From a virus: DNA of 46,722 nucleotides. The notes below the pieces were generated by a model. The model searched no databases. It had not been told where the DNA came from and worked only from the letters and a program-made list of their open reading frames with translations. Shown here one piece after another: positions 32,936 to 41,437 of this stretch; position 1 is the stretch's first letter; every line of letters starts with the position of its first letter. Made by a program: the position numbers and the translations under genes. The DNA lies in the IMG/VR virus record IMGVR_UViG_3300028388_003688, positions 1 to 46,722 of that record; one strand, written 5' to 3'.

Positions 32936-33583
32936 ATGAAACAAATTATAACTATCCTCATATTATTTGTATGTATGAATCAGGGTTATTCTCAAGTAAC
33001 CCAGGCATATTATTCAGATAAATCTGAAGAATCTCAATCTTACATACAAAATTATGAAGATGAAGTAGAAACAATTAACAGATGGGCAGGAACTGCTGTA
33101 CATTTAAAAGCAGGTGTATTACATCCTTATTCTACATTAGGATTTGTAATGAGACATTGGTCTGAAAAGTTTGATGTTCAGTATGGATCATCTATGGCTT
33201 TAGATTATAGAAACCCATCTGCTATATCTGATACATTGACATCAATTAAAAGATTTAATGTATTAATAGAAGGTTCGATATCTTATAAAATATCATCTTT
33301 CAATCAAACTACTAATCTTACCACTACATTTCAAACTGACTATGCATTTAAGGACTTTTTTAATGTCAGGCTAATGGGTGGTTTTCACACACTTATTTCT
33401 AATTTAATTCAGGTTGATGTGTCTACAGGATATAGAGCGCAAGTTGGATTAAATAGAAATTGGGAACATGGTTTAGGACTACAAGCATCTGTCAGCTTTA
33501 AGCTGGCAGAACTGAAGAATTTTCGTGAGAAGATCAAGATATCTCATGGTAAACCTATTCAGATCAATTATTTATATAACTAA
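32936..33583 (+). CDS. Outer membrane beta-barrel-like protein
   Basis: A 215-aa protein with a signal peptide (MKQIITILILFVCMNQGYSQ, cleavage near GYSQ). After a short acidic linker (YIQNYEDEVETINRWAG) the mature part shows repeated amphipathic strands (VHLKAGVLHPYSTLGFVMRH, FNVRLMGGFHTLISNLIQVD, LGLQASVSFKLAELKN) as in outer membrane barrels. It has its own structured leader and is followed by an M15-like exported gene 11 nt downstream. A second barrel besides the 30008 gene, with no clear sequence similarity to it. Confidence 0.62.
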   Translation: MKQIITILILFVCMNQGYSQVTQAYYSDKSEESQSYIQNYEDEVETINRWAGTAVHLKAGVLHPYSTLGFVMRHWSEKFDVQYGSSMALDYRNPSAISDTLTSIKRFNVLIEGSISYKISSFNQTTNLTTTFQTDYAFKDFFNVRLMGGFHTLISNLIQVDVSTGYRAQVGLNRNWEHGLGLQASVSFKLAELKNFREKIKISHGKPIQINYLYN

Positions 33584-33594
33584 ACCATTTAACT

Positions 33595-34620
33595 ATGAAG
33601 TTGAACACTATCAAAGTGTTTCTTATAAATTTATTATTGCTGCATTTTTCGTACGGATTCTCTCAGGAGGCTATCATGCCTTCTGAAGAGATCCATTGGG
33701 CTTTAGACCAGGTGTTTAGTATTCCTGATATATTGGAGTACGAAGGTTTTCATATCAAAAAGAAAGGGGAACTTCCCGAATCTTCTAATGGTGGAAAACC
33801 TGCACCTGGTTTAGCTCTTTTAATGGGTTTTATAGAACACTATAATCCTAAACATGGATTATCAAGACCCAGGATCACAGGAGCTGCTGATATTTATCAT
33901 GCACATAAGTATTCTGATAATAATTTACACAATGCCAAGCCTTATGCTTGGGCAGTGGATTTTACTATTATGAATCCTACTTATAAGAATAGGAAAAAAC
34001 AGATTCAAGTTTTACAAAAAGCTAAACAGGAAATGTTTCCTACTCTTACATGGATTGATGCTTATGGAAGTGATATTGGTACAGCAGGTCATTTTCATGT
34101 ACAGATAAATGATGAAACACTTAATACAGTAGTCTGGTCAAAGTTAAATACCAAGTATGCTATTCTTTGGCTGGAACAATATAAAAAGAAACAGGAAATG
34201 GCTTGTGAGGCTGAAAATGAGATAATTGAGTCTCAAATGAATCAAGAAGCCAGTGTTAATGAAATCAATCTTATATATGATCCTGATAAAATAGTTGATG
34301 CATATAAGATACAAGAATCTATACATTCTTCAGAGACTGTAGATGAGTTTTTAGATAACTTTGATGTAGAATCAGTCCAAAAGGTATTAGAATATCTTAA
34401 TGAGAAGTTTGTGTCTTTAAATGCTGAACATATAGATCTTGCTCAAAAAGAGCATAAGACTAAAGATGATTATATAAGTATTGATAGAATTACAAACAGG
34501 CTTGAAGTACTTCAAAATGAGATAGAATGGCTTACTAAAGCTTTAAATCTCTATGAAAAACATATGAAAGAACGTACTGAACTCATGGGGCCTGATCCTG
34601 AAACTTTTCTTCCATATTAA
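33595..34620 (+). CDS. Exported M15-like peptidase candidate
   Basis: A 341-aa protein with a signal peptide (MKLNTIKVFLINLLLLHFSY, cleavage near GFSQ). Residues 90-170 resemble the M15 zinc D-Ala-D-Ala or endolysin peptidase core: RPRITGAADIYHAHKYSDNN, His112 to Asp122 with AWAVDFT, and GHFHVQ with His166 and His168. The usual H-x6-D spacing is here H-x9-D, so the family is tentative. The last ~150 residues are acidic coiled coil (ESVQKVLEYLNEKFVSLNAE). A periplasmic cell-wall enzyme is expected, perhaps linked to lysis or to genome entry. Confidence 0.55.
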   Translation: MKLNTIKVFLINLLLLHFSYGFSQEAIMPSEEIHWALDQVFSIPDILEYEGFHIKKKGELPESSNGGKPAPGLALLMGFIEHYNPKHGLSRPRITGAADIYHAHKYSDNNLHNAKPYAWAVDFTIMNPTYKNRKKQIQVLQKAKQEMFPTLTWIDAYGSDIGTAGHFHVQINDETLNTVVWSKLNTKYAILWLEQYKKKQEMACEAENEIIESQMNQEASVNEINLIYDPDKIVDAYKIQESIHSSETVDEFLDNFDVESVQKVLEYLNEKFVSLNAEHIDLAQKEHKTKDDYISIDRITNRLEVLQNEIEWLTKALNLYEKHMKERTELMGPDPETFLPY

Positions 34621-34635
34621 CCTAATATTATTACT

Positions 34636-35067
34636 ATGAAATCACAAATTTTTGTTATATTAGCTTATTCATTATTAGGGTTATTATACCCTGTAGAATC
34701 AGAATGTCAAACCTATGACGAAAGAGTTATTTTTGAAATGTCTTGTGAGCTTGGAGCTACAGGAATCATGGAAACAATAACTTTAACAAGATCTCTCAAA
34801 GTTCATCCTTTAAGTAATGAGTATTTTCTGAATTTTAACTTTGAAGAAATACCTATTTACATACAGGAAAAGCTTTTTCTTGGCAATTTCTATATTCAAA
34901 AACATGATTTATTGATCAGAAATAAGAATTCTATGAGATATAGAATAGTCTTCATAGGTAACAAAGAAAAAGCTATACGAGAATTGAGATATAGAATTGC
35001 TAAACATTTCTTAGAATGTGAAGAAGAAAGTTTTATCGAAATGGTAAAACATTATATTCTCAACTAA
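34636..35067 (+). CDS. Secreted protein of unknown function
   Basis: A 143-aa protein with a signal peptide (MKSQIFVILAYSLLGLLYPV, cleavage near ECQ). The mature part is mixed alpha/beta with three Cys and no recognised domain. Last gene before the leader of the replication block. Confidence 0.6.
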   Translation: MKSQIFVILAYSLLGLLYPVESECQTYDERVIFEMSCELGATGIMETITLTRSLKVHPLSNEYFLNFNFEEIPIYIQEKLFLGNFYIQKHDLLIRNKNSMRYRIVFIGNKEKAIRELRYRIAKHFLECEEESFIEMVKHYILN

Positions 35068-35072
35068 ATATT

Positions 35073-35187
35073 TAGTGTACTGCACTACACTATATTATTA
35101 ATTTAACTTTTTTCTGTTCTATTTATTTATTTAATTGGTTAGTCAATTTTGGTTTATAGATTCAAGAAGGGTGCAGCCTTCTTTTTT
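35073..35187 (+). promoter_or_regulatory. Kissing-loop leader with terminator before the replication block
   Basis: Two hairpins about 90 nt apart: TAGTGTA/TACACTA with loop CTGCAC (35073-35092) and AAGAAGG/CCTTCTT with loop GTGCAG followed by T-rich DNA (35164-35187). The two 6-nt loops are exact reverse complements, so they can pair as a kissing complex. The second hairpin is an intrinsic terminator 18 nt before the ATG at 35205. Together they look like an attenuator whose state depends on the loop-loop contact. The DNA between is very AT-rich and has no long frame. Confidence 0.55.
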
Positions 35188-35204
35188 AACTTAAAATTAG
35201 CATT

Positions 35205-35504
35205 ATGGGTATTTATAGTTCTGATGGGCCTCCACCATCCAGGTATTATCGCAAACCTCGAAAGAGTATAGTAGCTTTTATTTGTTTGGCAGTTATTTTT
35301 TTAAGTGTTTCTTCGATATTAGGTCTTCAACTAATAGAATATTATGTTGATGCCGGATTAAGTGTTGAAGATATGTGTAAATCTCTAACTGATTCTCATG
35401 AATTATTTGAATTTATATTATTTGCTACATTCATTAATTCAATATGTACTATAATTTTAGCTGTTATTATAGCAGCCGAATTGATGTTTTCTAAAATTGA
35501 ATAA
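35205..35504 (+). CDS. Small membrane protein before the polymerase gene
   Basis: A 99-aa protein with a basic Pro-rich N-terminus (MGIYSSDGPPPSRYYRKPRK) and two transmembrane helices (SIVAFICLAVIFLSVSSILG and ILFATFINSICTIILAVIIA). No family recognised. It lies 9 nt before the DNA polymerase and downstream of the attenuator-like leader. Confidence 0.62.
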   Translation: MGIYSSDGPPPSRYYRKPRKSIVAFICLAVIFLSVSSILGLQLIEYYVDAGLSVEDMCKSLTDSHELFEFILFATFINSICTIILAVIIAAELMFSKIE

Positions 35505-35513
35505 AAATAAATT

Positions 35514-37385
35514 ATGATATATTTAATTACAAATCAAAAACAAACATTTGATTTTAATGCAAATATAAAAGCACATCATGATCCTGAATTTGCCTTAGAT
35601 TATCTAAACAACTTAGATTCTATAGGAGCAGATACTGAAACTGAAGGATTTGATCCTCATACGAAGAATCTTTATTGTATTCAATTAGGAGATGATCAGC
35701 ATCAATTCATTTTTGATTTTGTAAATTCTGATTACAGAAAAGCATTAAAGCCTCTTATTGAATCTAAAATAACTATTTGGCATAATGCTAAATTTGATCT
35801 TAGATTTCTTTACAGTATTGGAATTTATCCTAAAGTAGTTAAAGACACTTTTTTACAGGAAATTATAATAAAAGCTGGATTGATCATTCCAAATCAACCT
35901 GGAGGATTAGGATTAAAAGATGTTGTCCGTAAATATTGTAAGGAAACAATACCTAAAGAAGACAGAGGCTTGATACATAGATTTGGTCTTTTTAATCAAA
36001 GAGTTTTAGAATATTGTGCAAAAGATGTTCAGTATTCTAAATCTGTTTGTGACAAACAATTAACCATATTAGATAGAAAAGATCTTTCTTATGTGGAAAT
36101 GTTGGAAAACGAAGTAGTGAAGGTTTTTGCTAAAATGGAATATGACGGAGTTAAATTAAATACAGACAAACTTGATAAAGTTATTGGTCATGTTTGTAAA
36201 GAATTACATCGAACAGAAGTTAAATTAGACAATGTAGTATGTTCAGATGAAAGATTATCAAGATACTGTGCTAAACAATTAGCATTATTTGATGATGATC
36301 ATCGTTCAACAGATGTTAATTGGAGCAGTAATAAGCAAAAGTTAGATATTATTAACACCGTTTCTCCAGGATTTAAATCAGTATCTGACAGAGAACTTAG
36401 AAAAAATAAGAATAAACATTCTATTATATCTTTATATCTTGATTACGCTAAATGGGCTAAACTTGAATCAAGTTTTGGAGATACTTTGAAGAAAAAAGTA
36501 AACAGATCTACTTCCAGAGTACATCCTGATTATTGGCAGATCTTAAACACTGGAAGAATAAGTGTAAAAGACCCAAATGTAAACCAAATCCCGTCAAGGG
36601 GAGATATGGGTAAAGCTATAAGAAGTTGTTTTGTAGCAGAGCCTGGATATAAAATAGTTGGTGGTGATTATTCTGGAATGGAGCTTCGTATTATTGCTGA
36701 ATTCAGCCAGGATCCATTGTGGGTAAATACTTTTAAAGAAGGTGGGGATCTACATAGTATATTATGTTCCAAAACATTTGATATCCCTATTGATTCAGTC
36801 AAGGATAAATTTCCAAACAATCCTGATATGACATACAGAGATGTCCAAAAGACAATTAATTTTGGATTAGCTTATGGAATGTCTGAGTTTAAATTGGCTG
36901 ATACTATTGAAGTACCTGTTAAAGAAGCTAAAGATATTATTGATAAGTTTTTCTCATCTGTACCTAAAGTGAAAGAATTTTTAGATACGTTAGAATGGGT
37001 TGCAACTAACAAAATGCTTATTAGAACAGCTAAACCATTTAGACGTATTAGGCACTTTAGTAACAATAATGATCCTGGCACATCTGAATATTGGGCTACA
37101 CAAGGATCTATAGGCAGAGCTGGAAAGAACATGGTTCCACAAGGAACCAATGCTGACATTATTAAACTGGCTTTAGTTAAAACGCAGGATTATATTGATA
37201 ATCATAAAATACCTGCAAAGATCATTCTGTCTGTTTACGATGAGATTCAAACTGAATGCAGATCAGATGTATCTGAAGAGTGGGCTGATACTTTAGAAAA
37301 GATCATGATAGAATCTGCTGAATCAGTTATTAAAACTGTTCCCATTAAAGTAGATTGTGGAGTTAGTGACTATTGGACTAAATAA
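35514..37385 (+). CDS. Family A DNA polymerase with 3'-5' exonuclease
   Basis: A 623-aa replicative polymerase. The exonuclease domain has DTET at residues 40-43, NAKFD at 91-95 and YCAKD at 167-171. Polymerase motif A is GGDYSGMELR with Asp385, motif B is RDVQKTINFGLAYG from Arg442 with Lys446, and motif C is VYDE with Asp576. Motif C normally reads HDE, so the His is replaced by Tyr here. There is no 5' nuclease domain, as usual for phage enzymes. It opens the replication operon, 9 nt after a small membrane protein and 10 nt before the helicase start. Confidence 0.95.
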   Translation: MIYLITNQKQTFDFNANIKAHHDPEFALDYLNNLDSIGADTETEGFDPHTKNLYCIQLGDDQHQFIFDFVNSDYRKALKPLIESKITIWHNAKFDLRFLYSIGIYPKVVKDTFLQEIIIKAGLIIPNQPGGLGLKDVVRKYCKETIPKEDRGLIHRFGLFNQRVLEYCAKDVQYSKSVCDKQLTILDRKDLSYVEMLENEVVKVFAKMEYDGVKLNTDKLDKVIGHVCKELHRTEVKLDNVVCSDERLSRYCAKQLALFDDDHRSTDVNWSSNKQKLDIINTVSPGFKSVSDRELRKNKNKHSIISLYLDYAKWAKLESSFGDTLKKKVNRSTSRVHPDYWQILNTGRISVKDPNVNQIPSRGDMGKAIRSCFVAEPGYKIVGGDYSGMELRIIAEFSQDPLWVNTFKEGGDLHSILCSKTFDIPIDSVKDKFPNNPDMTYRDVQKTINFGLAYGMSEFKLADTIEVPVKEAKDIIDKFFSSVPKVKEFLDTLEWVATNKMLIRTAKPFRRIRHFSNNNDPGTSEYWATQGSIGRAGKNMVPQGTNADIIKLALVKTQDYIDNHKIPAKIILSVYDEIQTECRSDVSEEWADTLEKIMIESAESVIKTVPIKVDCGVSDYWTK

Positions 37386-37395
37386 AATATTTGAC

Positions 37396-38688
37396 ATGAC
37401 AAGATTAGAAAAATTAAATAAGATACAATCAGATGCAGTAGAGGCTGCTATTAATTTTGGAGATACTTCTACTATAAATGCTTGTGTTGGATCTGGTAAG
37501 ACCTTTATGGCATTTAAGTATATTTATAAACTTCGTGAAATGGGTAAAATATGGGGAGATAGTCAAGATATCCTTATATGGTTTTTAGCAGAAACTACTA
37601 CTCGTGAAGCTACTTTGTACGAAGAAGCTGAAAAATTTAAAAATATCTATGGGTTAGATCTTTTAAATGATTTTACTGTAGAGTTTTACTGTTATCAAGC
37701 TAAACCAGAATGCTCAGAACCTATAGATGTTATTATCGCTGATGAGATCCATAATGCTTTAACTCCTATTTACAAAGATGTATTCTTTAATAACAGCTAT
37801 CATTATCTTCTTGGATTATCTGGTACATTACCTTTAGAACTTGTTGTAAATAAGGAAGAAGAAGATGTAACCAAGCAATATACCAAAGGCCATTTATTAG
37901 ATCAAATAGCACCTGTATCCTTTGAATATCCTTTAACCCAGGGAATTATTGATGGTGTTATATCTCCATTTGAGACTACAATAGTAAACCATGTTTTAGA
38001 TACAACATCTAAAGTAGTGACTGACAAGAAAAAAGGTGTAGAGTATAAAACTACAGAACAGAGCTATTACAGTAAAAGACATTCTGTTATGATGACCAGA
38101 ATACCAAGAAATGACGGTAGATATTGGTGGAAACAAAATCAGATCAGACAGATGTGTGCTTTGTTATGGAACACTCCAAGTAAAGCCTTACCTGCTAAAA
38201 TATTGATTGATAAGTTAGAAGGTAAAACTATTATTTTTGCCCCTCAATTAAAAATACTTAGAAGTATTACTGACAATGTGGTATCTGGAGAAAATACAGA
38301 TAAGCAGAACCAGGAATTAATTGACAAGTTTAATAGTGGAGAAATAAAAGTGATCGCATCAGCTCAAAAGTTAAAACAGGGTATTACTTTGGAAGGAGTA
38401 ACTAATTGTATCATACTTTCTTATTATAAGAAAAGCTGGCATGTTATTCAACAAATAGGACGTATAGTTAGATTTGTTGAAGACAAGTTAGGCCAGGTTT
38501 ATATTTTCAGAACACTCGGTACATTAGAAGTTAAATGGTTCGATAATATGAATAAGATAAGAGATAGCAGGGGTAAAATTAAAGAGGAGATAAATCTTAA
38601 TATCAAGGATCAAATTTATACAACTAATCTTTTAGCTGAACATGGTGAGAATTATGAAGCTGAAAAATTAAAAACAGAGTTAATATGA
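37396..38688 (+). CDS. Superfamily 2 helicase
   Basis: A 430-aa protein from the ATG at 37396, chosen because it follows the polymerase stop by 10 nt; an ATG at 37357 would start inside the polymerase gene. Motif I is VGSGKT at 31-36, motif II DEIH at 116-119, motif III SGT (LGLSGTLP), and motif VI QQIGRIVRF in the C-terminal RecA domain. This is a DEAH-like SF2 enzyme that moves on DNA, probably for replication initiation, recombination or repair. It overlaps the next gene by 4 nt (ATGA). Confidence 0.9.
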   Translation: MTRLEKLNKIQSDAVEAAINFGDTSTINACVGSGKTFMAFKYIYKLREMGKIWGDSQDILIWFLAETTTREATLYEEAEKFKNIYGLDLLNDFTVEFYCYQAKPECSEPIDVIIADEIHNALTPIYKDVFFNNSYHYLLGLSGTLPLELVVNKEEEDVTKQYTKGHLLDQIAPVSFEYPLTQGIIDGVISPFETTIVNHVLDTTSKVVTDKKKGVEYKTTEQSYYSKRHSVMMTRIPRNDGRYWWKQNQIRQMCALLWNTPSKALPAKILIDKLEGKTIIFAPQLKILRSITDNVVSGENTDKQNQELIDKFNSGEIKVIASAQKLKQGITLEGVTNCIILSYYKKSWHVIQQIGRIVRFVEDKLGQVYIFRTLGTLEVKWFDNMNKIRDSRGKIKEEINLNIKDQIYTTNLLAEHGENYEAEKLKTELI

Positions 38689-39314
38689 TGTTTAACCCTA
38701 AAATTGAAAAAGTACTGGACAATTTAGTTCAAACTCAGGGTATAAGGAAAAGTGCTTTTAAAATAGCATTATTTTGTATAGATCAGTCTATACCTTTCCC
38801 TTCTCTGATCACCAATCCAAGATCTGTTTTAACAATACTTTCTATAAGTGGACTTATAAATAGAGATTATGATCTTAATAAGACTCTGACATTAACAGAA
38901 CCTTTGTATGTATCTATGGAAGAATCAGAAGAACCAGTATCAGATATTAATAAGTCAAATGTGCAGGAATTTGTAGAAAATCATGCTCATGAACTTAGAG
39001 AAATATTTGGTAAATACAGAGGAGAAAAACTTGAGGGTTTAAGATCTGGTTCTCTTGGAGATGAGCATATGCTTAAAAAGAAACTTGTTAAATGGTTTAA
39101 AAGAACCAAGTTTAAGTATTCTTGGGAAGATGTTTTAAATACTGCTCAAAAGTATGTAGATCAAGAACGGGATAATAATAATTATCGTTACTTACAAGCT
39201 TGTGATTATTTTGTACTTAAATCTGATAGATCCAGATTGTCTTCTATGATAGATGAAGGTAAGAACTACAATAGTACGCAAGCTAATAGTGATGCTTTTT
39301 CTAAAACTGTATAA
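38685..39314 (+). CDS. Unknown replisome-associated protein
   Basis: A 209-aa protein between two helicases. The N-terminal ~70 residues could form a winged helix (FKIALFCIDQSIPFPSLITN then LSISGLINRDYDL). The C-terminal half has YSWEDVLNTAQKYVDQERDN and YRYLQACDYFVLK, a pattern seen in conserved proteins of phage replication blocks. A helicase loader or primosome protein is a reasonable guess, not shown. Overlaps the SF2 helicase by 4 nt and precedes the DnaB-like gene by 2 nt. Confidence 0.6.
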   Translation: MMFNPKIEKVLDNLVQTQGIRKSAFKIALFCIDQSIPFPSLITNPRSVLTILSISGLINRDYDLNKTLTLTEPLYVSMEESEEPVSDINKSNVQEFVENHAHELREIFGKYRGEKLEGLRSGSLGDEHMLKKKLVKWFKRTKFKYSWEDVLNTAQKYVDQERDNNNYRYLQACDYFVLKSDRSRLSSMIDEGKNYNSTQANSDAFSKTV

Positions 39315-39316
39315 AT

Positions 39317-40534
39317 ATGACTGAAGAACAACATGCACAATTAGTATTTGATGTAGTTCGTAAAGAGCTTGTGTCAAATAAACAAAAAAGAGAACGTGGA
39401 GAACTTATAGCTTTACCATTTCCTTTTGATAGATTTGCAAGTGTTGTACCAGGTATATTACCTAAAAGATATATTATTACTACTGCTAATTCTAAAGTAG
39501 GTAAAACAAAGTTTACTGATTTTCTATTTGTTTATTCTCCTATTAATTGGAAACTTAGAAATCCTGATTCTAACATAGATATTAAGATATTCTATTTCTC
39601 TTTAGAGTTGAGTAAAGAAGAGAAGATCAAGGAAGCTCTTTCTAATCGTATATTTTCTAAATATAAGATGACTTTATCTGCTGATAGAATGTCAAGCGCA
39701 TATAAGAATTTTATTCTTCCTGACAGCTATTTAGAATTAATAGATGCTGAAAGGGATTATATGGAATTCTTTGAAAATAAAGTAACTTTTATAGATAATA
39801 TAAAAAACCCGTTTGGTATTTATAAGTATATTAGAAACTACTTTCATGCAAATGGTCACTACGAAGACAAGTATGGTAATAAGCTTAATATTAATCTTAT
39901 AGAAGGTAAAGGGCCTGAAGATCAATGTAAAAAAGAGTTGGCAAAAATATTTACATATGTTCCTAATAATCCTGATGTATTACATATGATCATAGTGGAT
40001 CATTACTCTTTGCTTACTCCAGAAAGAGGAGCCACTTTATACGATACTATATTTAATTTTTCTTCTAAGTATGCATTGCTTATCAGAGATAGATGGAATG
40101 GAGTAGTAGTAGGAGTACAACAACAAGCACAGGCCAAAGAAAATCTGGAACATATTAAGGCACATCACATCAGACCATCTCCTGATGGATTAGCTGATTG
40201 TAAAGCTACCCAAAGAGATGTAGATATGATGTTAGGTCTCTTTTCTGCTGCCAGATTTAGAAAACCATATTGGCCTGGTAATTCTGCCGACTCAGGTTAT
40301 GATATTACTCGTCTTTTAGACTATCATAGAGAACTGTCTATCATTCTAAATAGACGGGGTGGTGGAATGACCAGTACAAACTTGTTCTTTCATGGAGCTT
40401 GTACATTTTTTAAAGAACTTCCAAAATGGGATGATCATATGAGAATGGAGCAGGTATATCAGTTAATGGATATTATAGAACAGCAAGCCAAGATGGAGTA
40501 CACATTAGAAGATGTGAAGAAAAACAAGAAATAA
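39317..40534 (+). CDS. DnaB-like replicative helicase
   Basis: A 405-aa RecA-fold ATPase. Walker A is ANSKVGKT at 57-64, Walker B is IIVDHYSLL with Asp228, and GVVVGVQQQAQ provides the downstream Gln-rich sensor. It lacks the N-terminal DnaB domain, so it is closer to short phage hexameric helicases. Arg-rich ends and a mid insertion (residues about 150-220) are unusual. It unwinds the duplex ahead of the polymerase in the inferred replisome. Neighbours are the candidate loader upstream and the Sak4-like ATPase downstream. Confidence 0.82.
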   Translation: MTEEQHAQLVFDVVRKELVSNKQKRERGELIALPFPFDRFASVVPGILPKRYIITTANSKVGKTKFTDFLFVYSPINWKLRNPDSNIDIKIFYFSLELSKEEKIKEALSNRIFSKYKMTLSADRMSSAYKNFILPDSYLELIDAERDYMEFFENKVTFIDNIKNPFGIYKYIRNYFHANGHYEDKYGNKLNINLIEGKGPEDQCKKELAKIFTYVPNNPDVLHMIIVDHYSLLTPERGATLYDTIFNFSSKYALLIRDRWNGVVVGVQQQAQAKENLEHIKAHHIRPSPDGLADCKATQRDVDMMLGLFSAARFRKPYWPGNSADSGYDITRLLDYHRELSIILNRRGGGMTSTNLFFHGACTFFKELPKWDDHMRMEQVYQLMDIIEQQAKMEYTLEDVKKNKK

Positions 40535-40566
40535 TTTCTATTAATCAACAAAAATTTATATATTGT

Positions 40567-41406
40567 ATGGCACAACGGATTGGTATAATAGGTCACCCTA
40601 ATACAGGGAAATCCTATTCCAGATTAACTATCAAAGATGGCGAGAATTATTTTGTAATATCTCCTTCACAGAAGTTTTCCTTTTTAAAGGACAGTAATGG
40701 AAAAGCAGTCAAACCTTTAGATATAAAGACCTCACAATTTGATGGGTTTAAAGATTTTAAGAAGAAGACTGGTGCAAAACATCCTCATCAAATGGTAAAA
40801 GCTCTTTCAGAGCAAGACGAATTACCTGAAGGTGTAGAAATAACTGGTAATTATGTCATGTGTTCCATGATGGAATATGTACCTGCATATCTTGATCTTA
40901 TTGACAAGTTTATGCCTCATATTAAGGCAATTTTTATTGCTGATTTTACACATTACATTAGTTATGTTATATCAAGTGATTTCTTTAGATCAAGAAAAAA
41001 AGGTGGTGAAGCTTTTGAGAGATACTATGATCTTGCAGCAGATTCTTTACACCAGATATTCTTATATATTCAAAACCTGGAACGAGAAGATCTATTAGTA
41101 GTAACTGAATTTCATGCTGAGTATGATGAAGAAGAAGATGTGTATGTTATTTATGTACCAGCAGGTAAAATGATAAGAAACAGATTTAAGCCTGAATCTT
41201 ATTTTGATTTTATGATACATACTTATGTAGTACCTTACGAAGATGAACAAGATGATACAAAGAGATTTAAGTTCGTTGTTCAGAAAGTAGGTAAATATGA
41301 TGGAAGAATGACTAATTTATTTGCGGATATCCAGGAAAATGGCATGATCCCTAATGATATGCAACTCGTATTAGACAAGGTTAGTGAGTTCCTGGGTATT
41401 GAGTAA
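40567..41406 (+). CDS. Sak4-like P-loop ATPase
   Basis: A 279-aa RecA-like ATPase. Walker A is GHPNTGKS at residues 9-16 and Walker B is IFIADFTH with Asp126. The late segment FKFVVQKVGKYDGRMTNLFA and NDMQLVLDKV matches the end of phage AAA_24/Sak4-type proteins. Sak4 proteins promote single-strand annealing together with SSB, and here the next two genes have SSB-like tails. Sak4 identity is inferred from length, fold and context. Confidence 0.75.
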   Translation: MAQRIGIIGHPNTGKSYSRLTIKDGENYFVISPSQKFSFLKDSNGKAVKPLDIKTSQFDGFKDFKKKTGAKHPHQMVKALSEQDELPEGVEITGNYVMCSMMEYVPAYLDLIDKFMPHIKAIFIADFTHYISYVISSDFFRSRKKGGEAFERYYDLAADSLHQIFLYIQNLEREDLLVVTEFHAEYDEEEDVYVIYVPAGKMIRNRFKPESYFDFMIHTYVVPYEDEQDDTKRFKFVVQKVGKYDGRMTNLFADIQENGMIPNDMQLVLDKVSEFLGIE

Positions 41407-41437
41407 TTCTATTTTTATAATTATAAAACGTTTTATT

